From assembly GCF_900114535.1 (NCBI RefSeq), contig NZ_FOTK01000030.1:1-64000 (forward strand): a stretch of 64,000 nucleotides of DNA, written 5' to 3'. Under the pieces are notes generated by a model, which saw only the letters and a list, made by a program, of their open reading frames with translations, did not search any database and was not told where the DNA came from. This document shows, piece after piece, positions 50,383 to 57,832 of the stretch. The position numbers and the translations under genes were made by a program. The stretch is from Methylobacterium pseudosasicola. GTDB lineage: Bacteria > Pseudomonadota > Alphaproteobacteria > Rhizobiales > Beijerinckiaceae. Numbering within the stretch: position 1 is the first letter of the stretch; each line of letters opens with the position of its first letter.

Positions 50383-50656
50383 CCCCGCCGGTACGAGCGG
50401 GCATGTAGACAGGAACACGACGTCGACGGCTTCGGAGCGACCCCGCCTGGACGCGCAGGGATGACACTCCGTTCGAGGCCGAACTGTTTAGAAGGAAGAT
50501 GCCCCTCGCCGGGTTTGGGCGGGGGGATGGTACATCGTGAGCCAGGCCCCCGGTCAGCTGACCTACACTCCGCCGGTACGTGCGGGGATGACACAGAACC
50601 GGGGCGGATCGACCACCGACACGTTTAGCCCTGCGGAGACGGCGGGGAGGACAGAG
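50383..50656 (+). CRISPR. Possible degenerate CRISPR-like repeat array
   Basis: Five hairpin-forming units start near 50383, 50441, 50502, 50568 and 50629, spaced 58, 61, 66 and 61 bases. The clearest is CTCCGCCGGTACGTGCGGGG followed by ATGACAC; others share CCCCGCC, an ACG or GTACG loop, GCGGG and ATG. Type I-E arrays have 29-base repeats with about 61-base periods and GGGGATGA at the repeat end. The units here diverge a lot, units 3 and 5 most, and there are no cas genes in the window. The interval 50283-50714 has no other supported feature than this and one hairpin. Confidence 0.4.
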
Positions 50657-50686
50657 AGGCCCCGGGGCGATGCCGGGGCCCTCTCT
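50653..50686. terminator. Bidirectional terminator-like hairpin
   Basis: AGAGAGGCCCCGG (50653-50665) pairs with CCGGGGCCCTCTCT (50673-50686) with one bulged base. On the plus strand CGTTTC follows. It lies 29 bases after the end of the ATPase gene and may stop that minus-strand transcript, though there is no long T-run on that side. Confidence 0.45.
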
Positions 50687-50714
50687 CGTTTCAGGCCTCC
50701 GATTCCTCCAGATG

Positions 50715-52001
50715 TCACTCGATCCCGAGCTCAGCCAGCAGCTCCGCGCGGTCTTGATGCGCGAGCCAGATCAGGAAGCTCCGGTCGACGGTCGTGAGCA
50801 CCCGCGTCGTCTGATCGTAGTCGAAGATGATCGGCCGGATGCTCTTCTGAACCTGCAGCGAGGCAGTGTTCTGGAGGGCCTGGGTGATGTTGCCCTCGTT
50901 GAGCTTCGCGCCCTCAGGATGCTTGGCCTTGATGATGCTGGCCACCTGCTGGCGCCGCAGGCCGGTCTCCAAGACGTCGATCGAGCTCGCGAGCACCGCG
51001 TAGGTGACCCACTTGTACATCTCCAAGTCGGTCTGCTGAAAACCCTCAGAGAAGTTGGTGATGAAGGCCGAGTACCGGCCGGCCTGGTCGTTGACGATCT
51101 CCCGGACGAGCGCCTCGGCATCGGCGCCCACGCCAACGTCCTGGGGCTCGTCGCGTGTCTCGAACACTCCCGACCGCTCGCACAGCCGGTAGCACGCCTC
51201 TTGGACGAGCGCGACGCTGTCCCCGCAATGCCGGAGCAGGACCTCGATCGTTGCCGGGTCGAAGCGCACGTTGAGGAGCTGCTCGCCGACGCTGATGACC
51301 TCGCGCAAGTGCGCCGGCTCCCAGACATCGACGTCGATGCTGACGATGCGGTTAGTGAGGTCGCCGTTGTAGTAGATCAGCCGGTTCTGTTCGCGCCACA
51401 CCCCGACGACGATGAAACAGAACGGCGAGTTTTCGTGGAACGCTTTGAGCGAGAACGCGAAGGACCGCTGGGTGTCAGCCGACAGGTAGTGGAAGTCCTC
51501 TAGAATGATGAACTTGCCGAACTCGATCTCCTGTAGGGCGGTAATGATGTCGTTGACGTCGTTCAGGTCGATCTCCAGGCGCTTGCTCACCACCGCATCG
51601 GCGGAGTTGGTCTCCCGGTTGAGCGTGCCCTTGCCGGAAGCCTTGGCCACGAACGGGACCTTGCCCTCGCCGGCGAATTCCGCGCCGTACTTCCAGGCCC
51701 CGCCGACGGTTTTGGTCTGCGTCTGCTCGATGCGGTAGCCGGCCTTCTTCAGGATCGCGCCGTTGAGGTCGGCCAGGCCCATCGTGTTGAGGCAGCTGAC
51801 GACGATGAAGTCGGTCTCGTTCAGGCAATGCCTGCGGAGGGTAGTTTTGCCCTGCTTCGAGGAGCCGTAGATCACGACGTGCTTGTCGCGGGTGAGGCTG
51901 TCGATGAAGCGCCCATCAACTCCATCGCGGGCGACGTAGTTCAACGGGATCTCGCGGCCGACGCCGAAGGCATCCCGTAGCTTCACGACCTGTTCCGGCA
52001 T
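50715..52001 (-). CDS. Stand-alone P-loop ATPase
   Basis: A 428-residue protein. NYVARDGVDGRFIDSLTRDK leads into Walker A GSSKQGKTT (residues 46-54), and Walker B is IILEDFHYL (about 165-173), giving a STAND- or ORC-like ATPase core; the C-terminal half is helical with no recognised sensor domain. Homologues with this exact opening are scattered in bacteria as lone ATP-binding proteins and may be defence-related, but I cannot name a system. The ATG at 52001 gives the family start. A tiny-gene operon lies just upstream on the same strand. Confidence 0.8.
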   Translation of the reverse strand: MPEQVVKLRDAFGVGREIPLNYVARDGVDGRFIDSLTRDKHVVIYGSSKQGKTTLRRHCLNETDFIVVSCLNTMGLADLNGAILKKAGYRIEQTQTKTVGGAWKYGAEFAGEGKVPFVAKASGKGTLNRETNSADAVVSKRLEIDLNDVNDIITALQEIEFGKFIILEDFHYLSADTQRSFAFSLKAFHENSPFCFIVVGVWREQNRLIYYNGDLTNRIVSIDVDVWEPAHLREVISVGEQLLNVRFDPATIEVLLRHCGDSVALVQEACYRLCERSGVFETRDEPQDVGVGADAEALVREIVNDQAGRYSAFITNFSEGFQQTDLEMYKWVTYAVLASSIDVLETGLRRQQVASIIKAKHPEGAKLNEGNITQALQNTASLQVQKSIRPIIFDYDQTTRVLTTVDRSFLIWLAHQDRAELLAELGIE

Positions 52002-52129
52002 CGCGTCCCTCGTTCCTTCCCTAGGACAGTAGGAGCGCAGGAGCAGCCTCCGCAACCGTTCAGGTTTGCCCGCCGCCGGAGGATCGCGGGGCTGCGTTAG
52101 AGCGGTCCGTCCGTGGCGACGCCGCCGAG

Positions 52130-52381
52130 CTACCCGACGACTAAGTCATCCTCGCCGAGCTGCTGCCACGCCTGGAGCTCGCCCTCGGTATCCGGGATCG
52201 GGATCACCTCGGCCATGTCGAAGACCGACAGGACCTCCTCGCCGTCCGCATCGAGCACGCGGCCCTCCAAGGCGTAGGCGGCCGCGTGCTCGGCATCCAT
52301 CCCAATCCAGGGGTGCTGGAAGCGATCGACCAGGCCCCGAAAGGCGGCACGTCGATAGGCGTCGATCTCAGCGGCGCTCAT
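52130..52381 (-). CDS. Small acidic hypothetical protein
   Basis: An 83-residue protein, MSAAEIDAYRRAAFRGLVDR to GELQAWQQLGEDDLVVG, acidic at the end. The ATG shares one base with the stop of the previous gene (TAATG). It is the last member of a chain of six very small minus-strand genes, 128 bases upstream of the ATPase gene. Family not recognised. Confidence 0.6.
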   Translation of the reverse strand: MSAAEIDAYRRAAFRGLVDRFQHPWIGMDAEHAAAYALEGRVLDADGEEVLSVFDMAEVIPIPDTEGELQAWQQLGEDDLVVG

Positions 52382-52665
52382 TACCAGAAGCTCCCCACCG
52401 CCGGCAGCGAACTCGCCGCCGGGGCCTCCTCGATCTCGACGCGCGGCGAGACCGGATCGAGCGACCACGCGATGGGCGTGCGGCCCTCAGCTTCGCGGAT
52501 CGCCCGCTCCAGGGCGGCCCGGCACTCGGCCTCAATCGCGTCGGGATCCCCGCCTTCGGAGACGATCTCGGCGCGGAGCTCGTCGCCTGTCATGTCCAGA
52601 ATGTCCTCGACGATCAGGTCGTCGAGCGCGTTGAGGAAGGCCTCGTCGGTCAGGCGGCGGGTCAT
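52381..52665 (-). CDS. Small acidic hypothetical protein
   Basis: A 94-residue protein rich in Glu and Asp, with helical blocks EAFLNALDDLIVEDILDMTG and DAIEAECRAALERAIREAEG. Its ATG overlaps the stop of the 34-residue membrane peptide gene (ATGA at 52662-52665), and its own stop overlaps the next start. Helical, acidic proteins of this type often act by protein-protein contact. Family not recognised. Confidence 0.6.
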   Translation of the reverse strand: MTRRLTDEAFLNALDDLIVEDILDMTGDELRAEIVSEGGDPDAIEAECRAALERAIREAEGRTPIAWSLDPVSPRVEIEEAPAASSLPAVGSFW

Positions 52666-52766
52666 CGGGCATCCTCCCCGGCCGGGCGCGCCCGGCCCCG
52701 CAGGAACCTACCGATCACGGGACCGCTCACGATCGAGGCTCCGATCCATGCTACTAGCCAGCTCAT
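52662..52766 (-). CDS. 34-residue membrane peptide
   Basis: MSWLVAWIGASIVSGPVIGR followed by a basic tail FLRGRARPAGEDAR: one membrane segment with positive residues after it. The start overlaps the stop of the preceding gene (ATGA at 52763-52766) and the stop overlaps the next ATG, so the context argues for a real gene despite its length. Function unknown. Confidence 0.55.
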   Translation of the reverse strand: MSWLVAWIGASIVSGPVIGRFLRGRARPAGEDAR

Positions 52767-52930
52767 GGGCAGGGCCCCCGCTTCCGGTCACCGGCCGCCG
52801 CGATGATGTCCTCCAGGCGCCCCTGGATCGGGGGGCGCCGGATCTCGATGAAGGCGAAGGCGCCGGTGAAGGCGACGGCGAGGCAGAGCATGCCCGCGCT
52901 CAGCCAGATCACGAGGTCGGTCGTGCTCAC
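52763..52930 (-). CDS. 55-residue membrane protein
   Basis: Begins with GTG and reads MSTTDLVIWLSAGMLCLAVA, then FTGAFAFIEI, so one long membrane segment followed by RRPPIQGRLEDIIAAAGDRK. The GTG overlaps the stop of the 82-residue gene (GTGA at 52927-52930). It is in frame and overlaps both neighbours. Possibly a small membrane partner; function unknown. Confidence 0.6.
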   Translation of the reverse strand: MSTTDLVIWLSAGMLCLAVAFTGAFAFIEIRRPPIQGRLEDIIAAAGDRKRGPCP

Positions 52931-53175
52931 GATGCCGACCCTCCGAACAGGACGCGCTCGATCGGCGCGCGGCCAGGCTCCGGCGTCAGGGCGAGCCGAT
53001 CGGCAACGAGCGCGTGCAGCTGCAGCGTGTGCGTCCGCTCGATCGTCTCGCGGTCGACGTCGAGCAGGTTGAAGGCGAACTCCTGCGTGGGGCTCCGACC
53101 ATGGCGGACTGCGCCGACGGCGTTGCGGAAGGCCACCCGCCGCGCGAGGAGCATGGCGTAGAAGGCCTGGGTCAC
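52927..53175 (-). CDS. 82-residue hypothetical protein
   Basis: Starts with GTG overlapping the previous stop (GTGA at 53172-53175): MTQAFYAMLLARRVAFRNAV, then FNLLDVDRETIERTHTLQLH. It looks helical and basic in the first half. A longer upstream reading of the same frame is low-complexity and lies antisense to nothing known, so it is rejected. Family not recognised. Confidence 0.6.
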   Translation of the reverse strand: MTQAFYAMLLARRVAFRNAVGAVRHGRSPTQEFAFNLLDVDRETIERTHTLQLHALVADRLALTPEPGRAPIERVLFGGSAS

Positions 53176-53417
53176 GCCCGGCCCTCCGTGATCAAGCCGT
53201 GGCTGGCCATAACGGTGTAGACCGCCCCGGCCAGCTGGATGTCGTCGAGCCGGTCGGCGCGGCCCTTGGCGAGCACCGCGCGGATGACCTCCCACGGGGA
53301 CTGCGGCAGCGGCTTGGCCGGGGCCCACAGCGGGGAGTGGGGGAACCTCTTGTGGAGGCGGGCCCGGATCTCCTCGGGGATCGGGCCACTGTTGCCGCCA
53401 TCAGTCGCCGTCAACAT
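53172..53417 (-). CDS. 81-residue hypothetical protein
   Basis: MLTATDGGNSGPIPEEIRAR, LHKRFPHSPLWAPAKPLPQS, then a helical block IRAVLAKGRADRLDDIQLAG. It is the first gene of the small-gene chain; the divergent promoter region to 53780 is upstream. No clear ribosome binding site was seen, and no family is recognised. Confidence 0.55.
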   Translation of the reverse strand: MLTATDGGNSGPIPEEIRARLHKRFPHSPLWAPAKPLPQSPWEVIRAVLAKGRADRLDDIQLAGAVYTVMASHGLITEGRA

Positions 53418-53780
53418 GCCTGCGCCCCCGTCCTGTAATCCCGTGATCAGAGGCTAGCGCGGTCCGCCGATTCGCACTGGACGCTGACAACCAAAAAAAG
53501 CAGCCGGACTGATTCGTAAGGGCGGCTCTCCTCGTGAAGCGGGCTTTTCGAGGGGGATTGCCGGAGTGCGGTAGGTTGTCACATGCACGGTCGGGTTAGC
53601 TTTGTGAACACCCTGATCTGGGTTCGGCGTGGACGTGAGGGCCAGTCCAGGCTTTAGTGGCGGCTCGCCTCTGAGACGTCCCGTGCCCCGCACTCGCTTC
53701 TTGAAACGGACCGCCGCCACCGCCGCCTGAGCCCTGAGCTCGGCGCGCCCCTGCGTGCACCGTTTCCAGCGAGTTCCCCG
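53418..53780. other. Divergent promoter region
   Basis: This 363-base interval separates the minus-strand small-gene chain from the plus-strand AAA+ gene. It is less GC-rich than the flanks and contains an A-run (53492-53498) and TTTGTGAACACCC. No hairpin terminator or repeat stands out, and no firm -35/-10 pair could be assigned. Promoters for both directions are expected here. Confidence 0.5.
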
Positions 53781-55424
53781 ATGTCCGACGATACCCTTGG
53801 CCTCGACGCCTCGATCCTGCGCGCGCTGATCTACGATCCCGCCGCACTCGCCGGCCCCGCCGTCCCGACGTCCCCGCTCGACCGTGGCCAGCGCCTGCGG
53901 GGCGGCGAGTTCGTCGGCTGCGACGCCCGGCGCGAGATCCCCTATCTGCTCACCCCCCTCCTGGATCTGGTCCTGCCGGACCCGGTTTTCCGTGCCCTCC
54001 GACGGGCGATCGACGAGCCGACGCTGCGCCGGATCCAACGGCTTGAGGCCGCCCTGCGCAGCCCGCTTCCCCGCGAGAGCGAGGCGGCCGCGCTCGCGGT
54101 GGCAGAGGTTCTCCAGTTCCACCAGGCCGCCCTCGGGTGCCAGATCGCCTCGGCACGTTGCGCGGCGGACGCGCTCGATGCGGCAACCATGCGCATCGAG
54201 GCGACCAATTTTGGCCATGCGTTCCTGTCGTTTCGGGCGGCCTGCCTGTTCGCGAGCGATGCGCAGTCCGACGCGACGGACGTCCCCTACGTCGGGGGGC
54301 CCCTGAGAGCGCGACTGCATGCGTTCGATCAGAAGGCGGAGGCCTGGCTTCAGGGGTTTCGCGTGTTCGCGGCCGCCGAGCGCATGATAGCTGATGAGGA
54401 CGCGATCCTCCGTGGTGGCGTCGGCATCCCCGCGACCGAGCCCCCCGTGCCGACCGACGACGTCGTGGCGCAGGTCAAGGCTGTCGAGATCCTCCGGCGC
54501 GGCGCCAACAAGCGCGCGGTCGCGCCTGCAGCCCCCCTCACGCTGGTGGTGTTCCCGTCGCTCGCCCACCTACCTCAGCCATCTCAGTCGGCTCGGGACC
54601 GGGGGGACAGCCCGCGGGCGATCGCCGAGCCGTGGGCGGAACGAGGCATGCCGCTCACACCGGCGCCGGATCCTCACGGGTTCGCGACCCGCCTTCGCAA
54701 CCGCTTCCCGTGGGCTGAGGAGGCAATCGAGCCCTTCGCGCAGGACCTCGTGGGCGCACCCTACGCCGCGACCCGTCCGCGGACGCTCGTCTCGCCACCA
54801 GGCTTCGGGAAGTCGGCATTCGCCAGGGCCGTCCTCGAAGAGGCCGGCCTCGACGTCACGCTTTATAGTTGTGCAGGCCAGATGGACGGGGGCAGTCTGG
54901 GCGGTACATCGCGCCAGTGGGGATCCTGGCGCCTATCTGTGCCGGCGCAAGGGTGCCTTCGCCACGGCAGGGCCAGCCACGGGATCATCCTCGACGAGGT
55001 AGAGAAGGCGGGCTCATCCAGAAGGTGGGGTCGTCTAGATGAGACCTGCCTTCCGTTCCTCGAACGGGGCAGCACTGCGCGGGCGATCCATGACCCGGCG
55101 CTCGAATGCGCAATCGACCTGAGTGCCGTCAGTTACATCCTGACGGCAAACAGCATCGAAGCCGTCGTCGCGCCCCTGCTCGACCGTGCGCCAGTTCTGC
55201 ATTGGCCGGCCCCCAGGGCCGAGGATATGCCGATCGTGGCGGCGGCGATCCTGGCGGAGATCCGCCGGGATCGGGGGCTGGATGATGTCTGGTGCCCGGA
55301 CCTCGACGGCGAAGAACTCGATGCCCTGACGGCATGGCGCGGGGGCAGTCTGCGTCCCCTGCGCCGGATGGTGGAGGCCGTTGTCGCGAGCCGGGACATC
55401 TTCGCCCGTCGCATGCCGAACTGA
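53781..55424 (+). CDS. Lon-type AAA+ ATPase without protease domain
   Basis: A 547-residue protein. The N-terminal half (about 1-290) is helical and unrecognised. The AAA+ module has Walker A PPGFGKSA (about 339-346), SLGGTSRQWG, Walker B GIILDEVEKAG (about 399-409), then IDLSAVSYILTANS with the sensor Asn and PLLDRAPVL with the Arg finger region. This block order matches the Lon ATPase domain, but the C-terminal Ser-Lys protease is missing, so it probably remodels a protein or nucleoprotein. It starts an operon of four or five genes. Confidence 0.75.
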   Translation: MSDDTLGLDASILRALIYDPAALAGPAVPTSPLDRGQRLRGGEFVGCDARREIPYLLTPLLDLVLPDPVFRALRRAIDEPTLRRIQRLEAALRSPLPRESEAAALAVAEVLQFHQAALGCQIASARCAADALDAATMRIEATNFGHAFLSFRAACLFASDAQSDATDVPYVGGPLRARLHAFDQKAEAWLQGFRVFAAAERMIADEDAILRGGVGIPATEPPVPTDDVVAQVKAVEILRRGANKRAVAPAAPLTLVVFPSLAHLPQPSQSARDRGDSPRAIAEPWAERGMPLTPAPDPHGFATRLRNRFPWAEEAIEPFAQDLVGAPYAATRPRTLVSPPGFGKSAFARAVLEEAGLDVTLYSCAGQMDGGSLGGTSRQWGSWRLSVPAQGCLRHGRASHGIILDEVEKAGSSRRWGRLDETCLPFLERGSTARAIHDPALECAIDLSAVSYILTANSIEAVVAPLLDRAPVLHWPAPRAEDMPIVAAAILAEIRRDRGLDDVWCPDLDGEELDALTAWRGGSLRPLRRMVEAVVASRDIFARRMPN

Positions 55425-55437
55425 GGGGGAGGCCGCC

Positions 55438-55662
55438 GTGGAAAACACAGACTCCCTCACCCTGATCGCCGCGCGGATCCGGGGCGCCTGCGACACGTAC
55501 AGGATCTGTGGCCTGATCGGCCGCGGCTGCCTGGAGCGTGTGCGCCTTATCGACCGCCTGGTTGAGGCCGGACGCATCGATCCCGTCGCCGGCGTGCGCC
55601 TCGCCCGCGAGGCTGAGGCCGTCGCCTTCATGCTGGCCCCCATCCCCGGAGGCCACTCATGA
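55438..55662 (+). CDS. Small helical hypothetical protein
   Basis: A 74-residue protein starting with GTG, preceded by GGGGGAGG; MENTDSLTLIAARIRGACDT, then LIGRGCLERVRLIDRLVEAG and REAEAVAFMLAPIPGG look like three helices. It lies 13 bases after the AAA+ gene and overlaps the next gene (ATGA). Family not recognised. Confidence 0.6.
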   Translation: MENTDSLTLIAARIRGACDTYRICGLIGRGCLERVRLIDRLVEAGRIDPVAGVRLAREAEAVAFMLAPIPGGHS

Positions 55663-56258
55663 TCGTCGACGAGTTCTACGGCATCGCCAGGCATGCCCTG
55701 AAGAACCACCCGGGTTCGGACAGCGTGCGCATCACCGCCATCGTCCCGTCCGCCATGGGGCCCGTGGTCCAATGGGAGGCCCCGATCCTCGCGCGCGAGC
55801 GTCAGCGGAAGGCATTGGGCGTCGTCGGCGTCGTGGCGGGCCCCGTGATTTTGGAGGTCCTTGTCCGGACGCTCGCCGCCCGCTGGCGGAAGGGCGCGCC
55901 ATACTGCCCGCAGGACTGGGACGTGCGGCTCGCCGGACGGTACCAGCGCATCTTCCAGAGGCAGGCCCCCTCCACGGGCCCGGGCTGGTCTTGGCTATGG
56001 GAAGGCGGCGCTCAAGCAATCGTCGCCGCGGGCGTGCCGCGAAATTTCCGTACGACCGACGCCAAGGATAAGTTCGGCAGCATCAGGTGGTACTATGAGG
56101 CAGAGGAAGACTGCCAATACGTCGATGATATCACAGATGCTGTAGAGCATCTATCAAGTTTCATATGCGAAGACTGTGGAAGCCCAGGTCGCATTCGTAA
56201 GGGCGGGTGGCTTCGGTGCCAGTGCGAGCTTCATGCGAAGGGGAGGACGGGAGCGTGA
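55659..56258 (+). CDS. Phage-type zinc-ribbon protein
   Basis: A 199-residue protein. The middle block RTTDAKDKFGSIRWYYEAEE and the C-terminal zinc ribbon CEDCGSPGRIRKGGWLRCQC match a common phage protein type of unknown function, in which a KxKFGxLRFYY block is followed by SxxCExCGxPG. The two CxxC or CxC pairs likely hold one zinc. Its start and stop overlap both neighbours, so it is part of the same operon. Confidence 0.7.
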   Translation: MIVDEFYGIARHALKNHPGSDSVRITAIVPSAMGPVVQWEAPILARERQRKALGVVGVVAGPVILEVLVRTLAARWRKGAPYCPQDWDVRLAGRYQRIFQRQAPSTGPGWSWLWEGGAQAIVAAGVPRNFRTTDAKDKFGSIRWYYEAEEDCQYVDDITDAVEHLSSFICEDCGSPGRIRKGGWLRCQCELHAKGRTGA

Positions 56259-57085
56259 CGAGCGTATGGATCCTCTCCGATCTGCATGTCGACGCGTGCC
56301 CGTGGACGCCGCCGCCCGGGCCGCGCGTGGATCTCGCGATCGTCGCTGGGGACGTCGCCGACGGCCTGACGCGAAGGGCGATCCCGTGGCTGGCGGAGCA
56401 CGTCGTCCCCCGGGCGCGCGAGATCGTCTACGTCCCGGGCAACCATGACTGGTGGCGGACCCGCATGCCCGACGAGCTCCGACAGGCGCAGGACGACGCG
56501 GCCGCAGCACGGATCCGGCTGCTAGACTGCGGACAGTGCGTGCATTTTGACGGCGTCGAGGTGATCGGGGCGACGCTCTGGACGGACTACGCCGTCGCCG
56601 GTCCGGATCACCGGGCGCACGCGCTGCGCGTTGCCGGCGACCGCCAGGGTGGCATGAGGGATCATAGGCTCGTCCAGACACGGGACCGGCTCGGAACGCC
56701 CGCGCCCTTCCGGCCTCTCGCCGCCGCCGCGCTCCACGTCGAGCACAGAGGCCGGATCGAGCGGTGCCTGGCACAGCCATGGGATGGGCCCCGGATCGTC
56801 GTCACACACCATGCGCCGCACCCGCGGTCGCTCCTGCATGGGGAGGTCCGCGAGGTGATTGATGCCGCCTACGCGTCGGACCTGACGGCGATGATGGAGG
56901 GGCCTGGCGCGCCGGATCTATGGATCCACGGGCACGTCCACGCGAGCCGCGATTACCAGGTCGGCCGCACGCGCGTGATCGCCAACCCAAGGGGCCACGA
57001 CACGAGCCATAGGCGCCGCAACGGCGACTGGATCGTCGAGCTCGAAAATCCCCGATTCGCCCCCGCCTACGTTCTGGAGATCTAA
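56255..57085 (+). CDS. Calcineurin-like metallophosphoesterase
   Basis: A 276-residue protein starting with GTG inside the previous stop (GTGA). All metal-site motifs are present: SDLHVD (about residues 8-13), AGDVAD (31-36), PGNHDWW (61-67), THHAPH and WIHGHVH. It should hydrolyse phosphodiesters or phosphomonoesters, probably nucleotides or DNA ends. Phage-borne phosphoesterases of this kind are common. The next frame continues directly after its stop codon. Confidence 0.9.
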   Translation: MTSVWILSDLHVDACPWTPPPGPRVDLAIVAGDVADGLTRRAIPWLAEHVVPRAREIVYVPGNHDWWRTRMPDELRQAQDDAAAARIRLLDCGQCVHFDGVEVIGATLWTDYAVAGPDHRAHALRVAGDRQGGMRDHRLVQTRDRLGTPAPFRPLAAAALHVEHRGRIERCLAQPWDGPRIVVTHHAPHPRSLLHGEVREVIDAAYASDLTAMMEGPGAPDLWIHGHVHASRDYQVGRTRVIANPRGHDTSHRRRNGDWIVELENPRFAPAYVLEI

Positions 57086-57391
57086 ATTCGCACTCTCGCC
57101 ATCATCGCCGCCGTCGCCGGCGCACCCGGCCCCCCGCCGGGCATCTACTGCTCGATCAGCGGCGAGCTGATGCCGCTCTCGATCGGACCCGAGGCTGGGC
57201 ACGTCGGCATCGACGGGCTCGACTGCCAGGATGCCGTGATCCAGGGCGGCCGGATGCGGGCGCCGCGGTGCTACGCCAACGGCGGCAGCGTCGTCGCCTA
57301 CGACACGACGCTCGCCCTCCTGCCGGACGGGGCGATCGTCCATGAACGGGAATTCTACCGGAGACTGGATGGCTGGCCGCCGTGCCCTTAG
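57086..57391 (+). CDS. Small secreted protein with possible ATT start
   Basis: The frame follows the phosphoesterase stop (TAA) without a gap and begins ATT: residues IRTLAIIAAVAGAPGPPPGI, then YCSISGELMPLSIGPEAG, ANGGSVVAYDTTLALLPDG and REFYRRLDGWPPCP. The first part looks like a signal peptide, so starting at the internal ATG (57170) would lose it. The ATT may be a rare start codon or a mutated ATG. Convergent overlap with the next gene is four bases. Confidence 0.5.
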   Translation: MRTLAIIAAVAGAPGPPPGIYCSISGELMPLSIGPEAGHVGIDGLDCQDAVIQGGRMRAPRCYANGGSVVAYDTTLALLPDGAIVHEREFYRRLDGWPPCP

Positions 57392-57762
57392 GCTTCGCCG
57401 ACCAAGCGCAGGATCGCCTGCGCCCGCTTGCGGGCCTCGTCCCGTGCCCACGCCAATGCACGCGGCTTGACCGCCGCCTCGCCTGAAATCCACCTCCGCA
57501 CCTGCCGTGGGTTCTCCCCCAGATCTTCGGCAAGCTCTTGGATCCAGCGGCGCCCGTAGAGGAGCTCTCCGACCGCGCGCAGTTCGACGGCGGCCGACAC
57601 GTCCGGGGGCCCCCCGTTCCCGCGCCGACCGGCCTCGGCGACGAGGGTCTGCCCCGTCGGGGCGGCCGCCGCGAACTCGGCTTTTCCGAGGGCGATCCGT
57701 CGGTCTCGGGATGCTGCGCGGCGCTCCGCAACCGAGAGCGTGGAATTAGAACTGAGCGACAT
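57388..57762 (-). CDS. HTH-type small DNA-binding protein
   Basis: A 124-residue protein. The C-terminal block LLYGRRWIQELAEDLGENPR, then QVRRWISGE, is a helix-turn-helix of the kind seen in phage-borne regulators (xLYGxRWxxxLAxDLGxxxRTVRRWxxG). The ATG at 57762 gives a normal start; the frame runs further upstream without signal. It is transcribed with the antirepressor remnant, and probably binds an operator in the immunity region. Confidence 0.7.
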   Translation of the reverse strand: MSLSSNSTLSVAERRAASRDRRIALGKAEFAAAAPTGQTLVAEAGRRGNGGPPDVSAAVELRAVGELLYGRRWIQELAEDLGENPRQVRRWISGEAAVKPRALAWARDEARKRAQAILRLVGEA

Positions 57763-57832
57763 TTCAGTGCCTATCGGGGGATCTGTTCCGATCAGGTGAA
57801 GCGTCCGCACAATGTGCGGACCCTTTGTGGAC

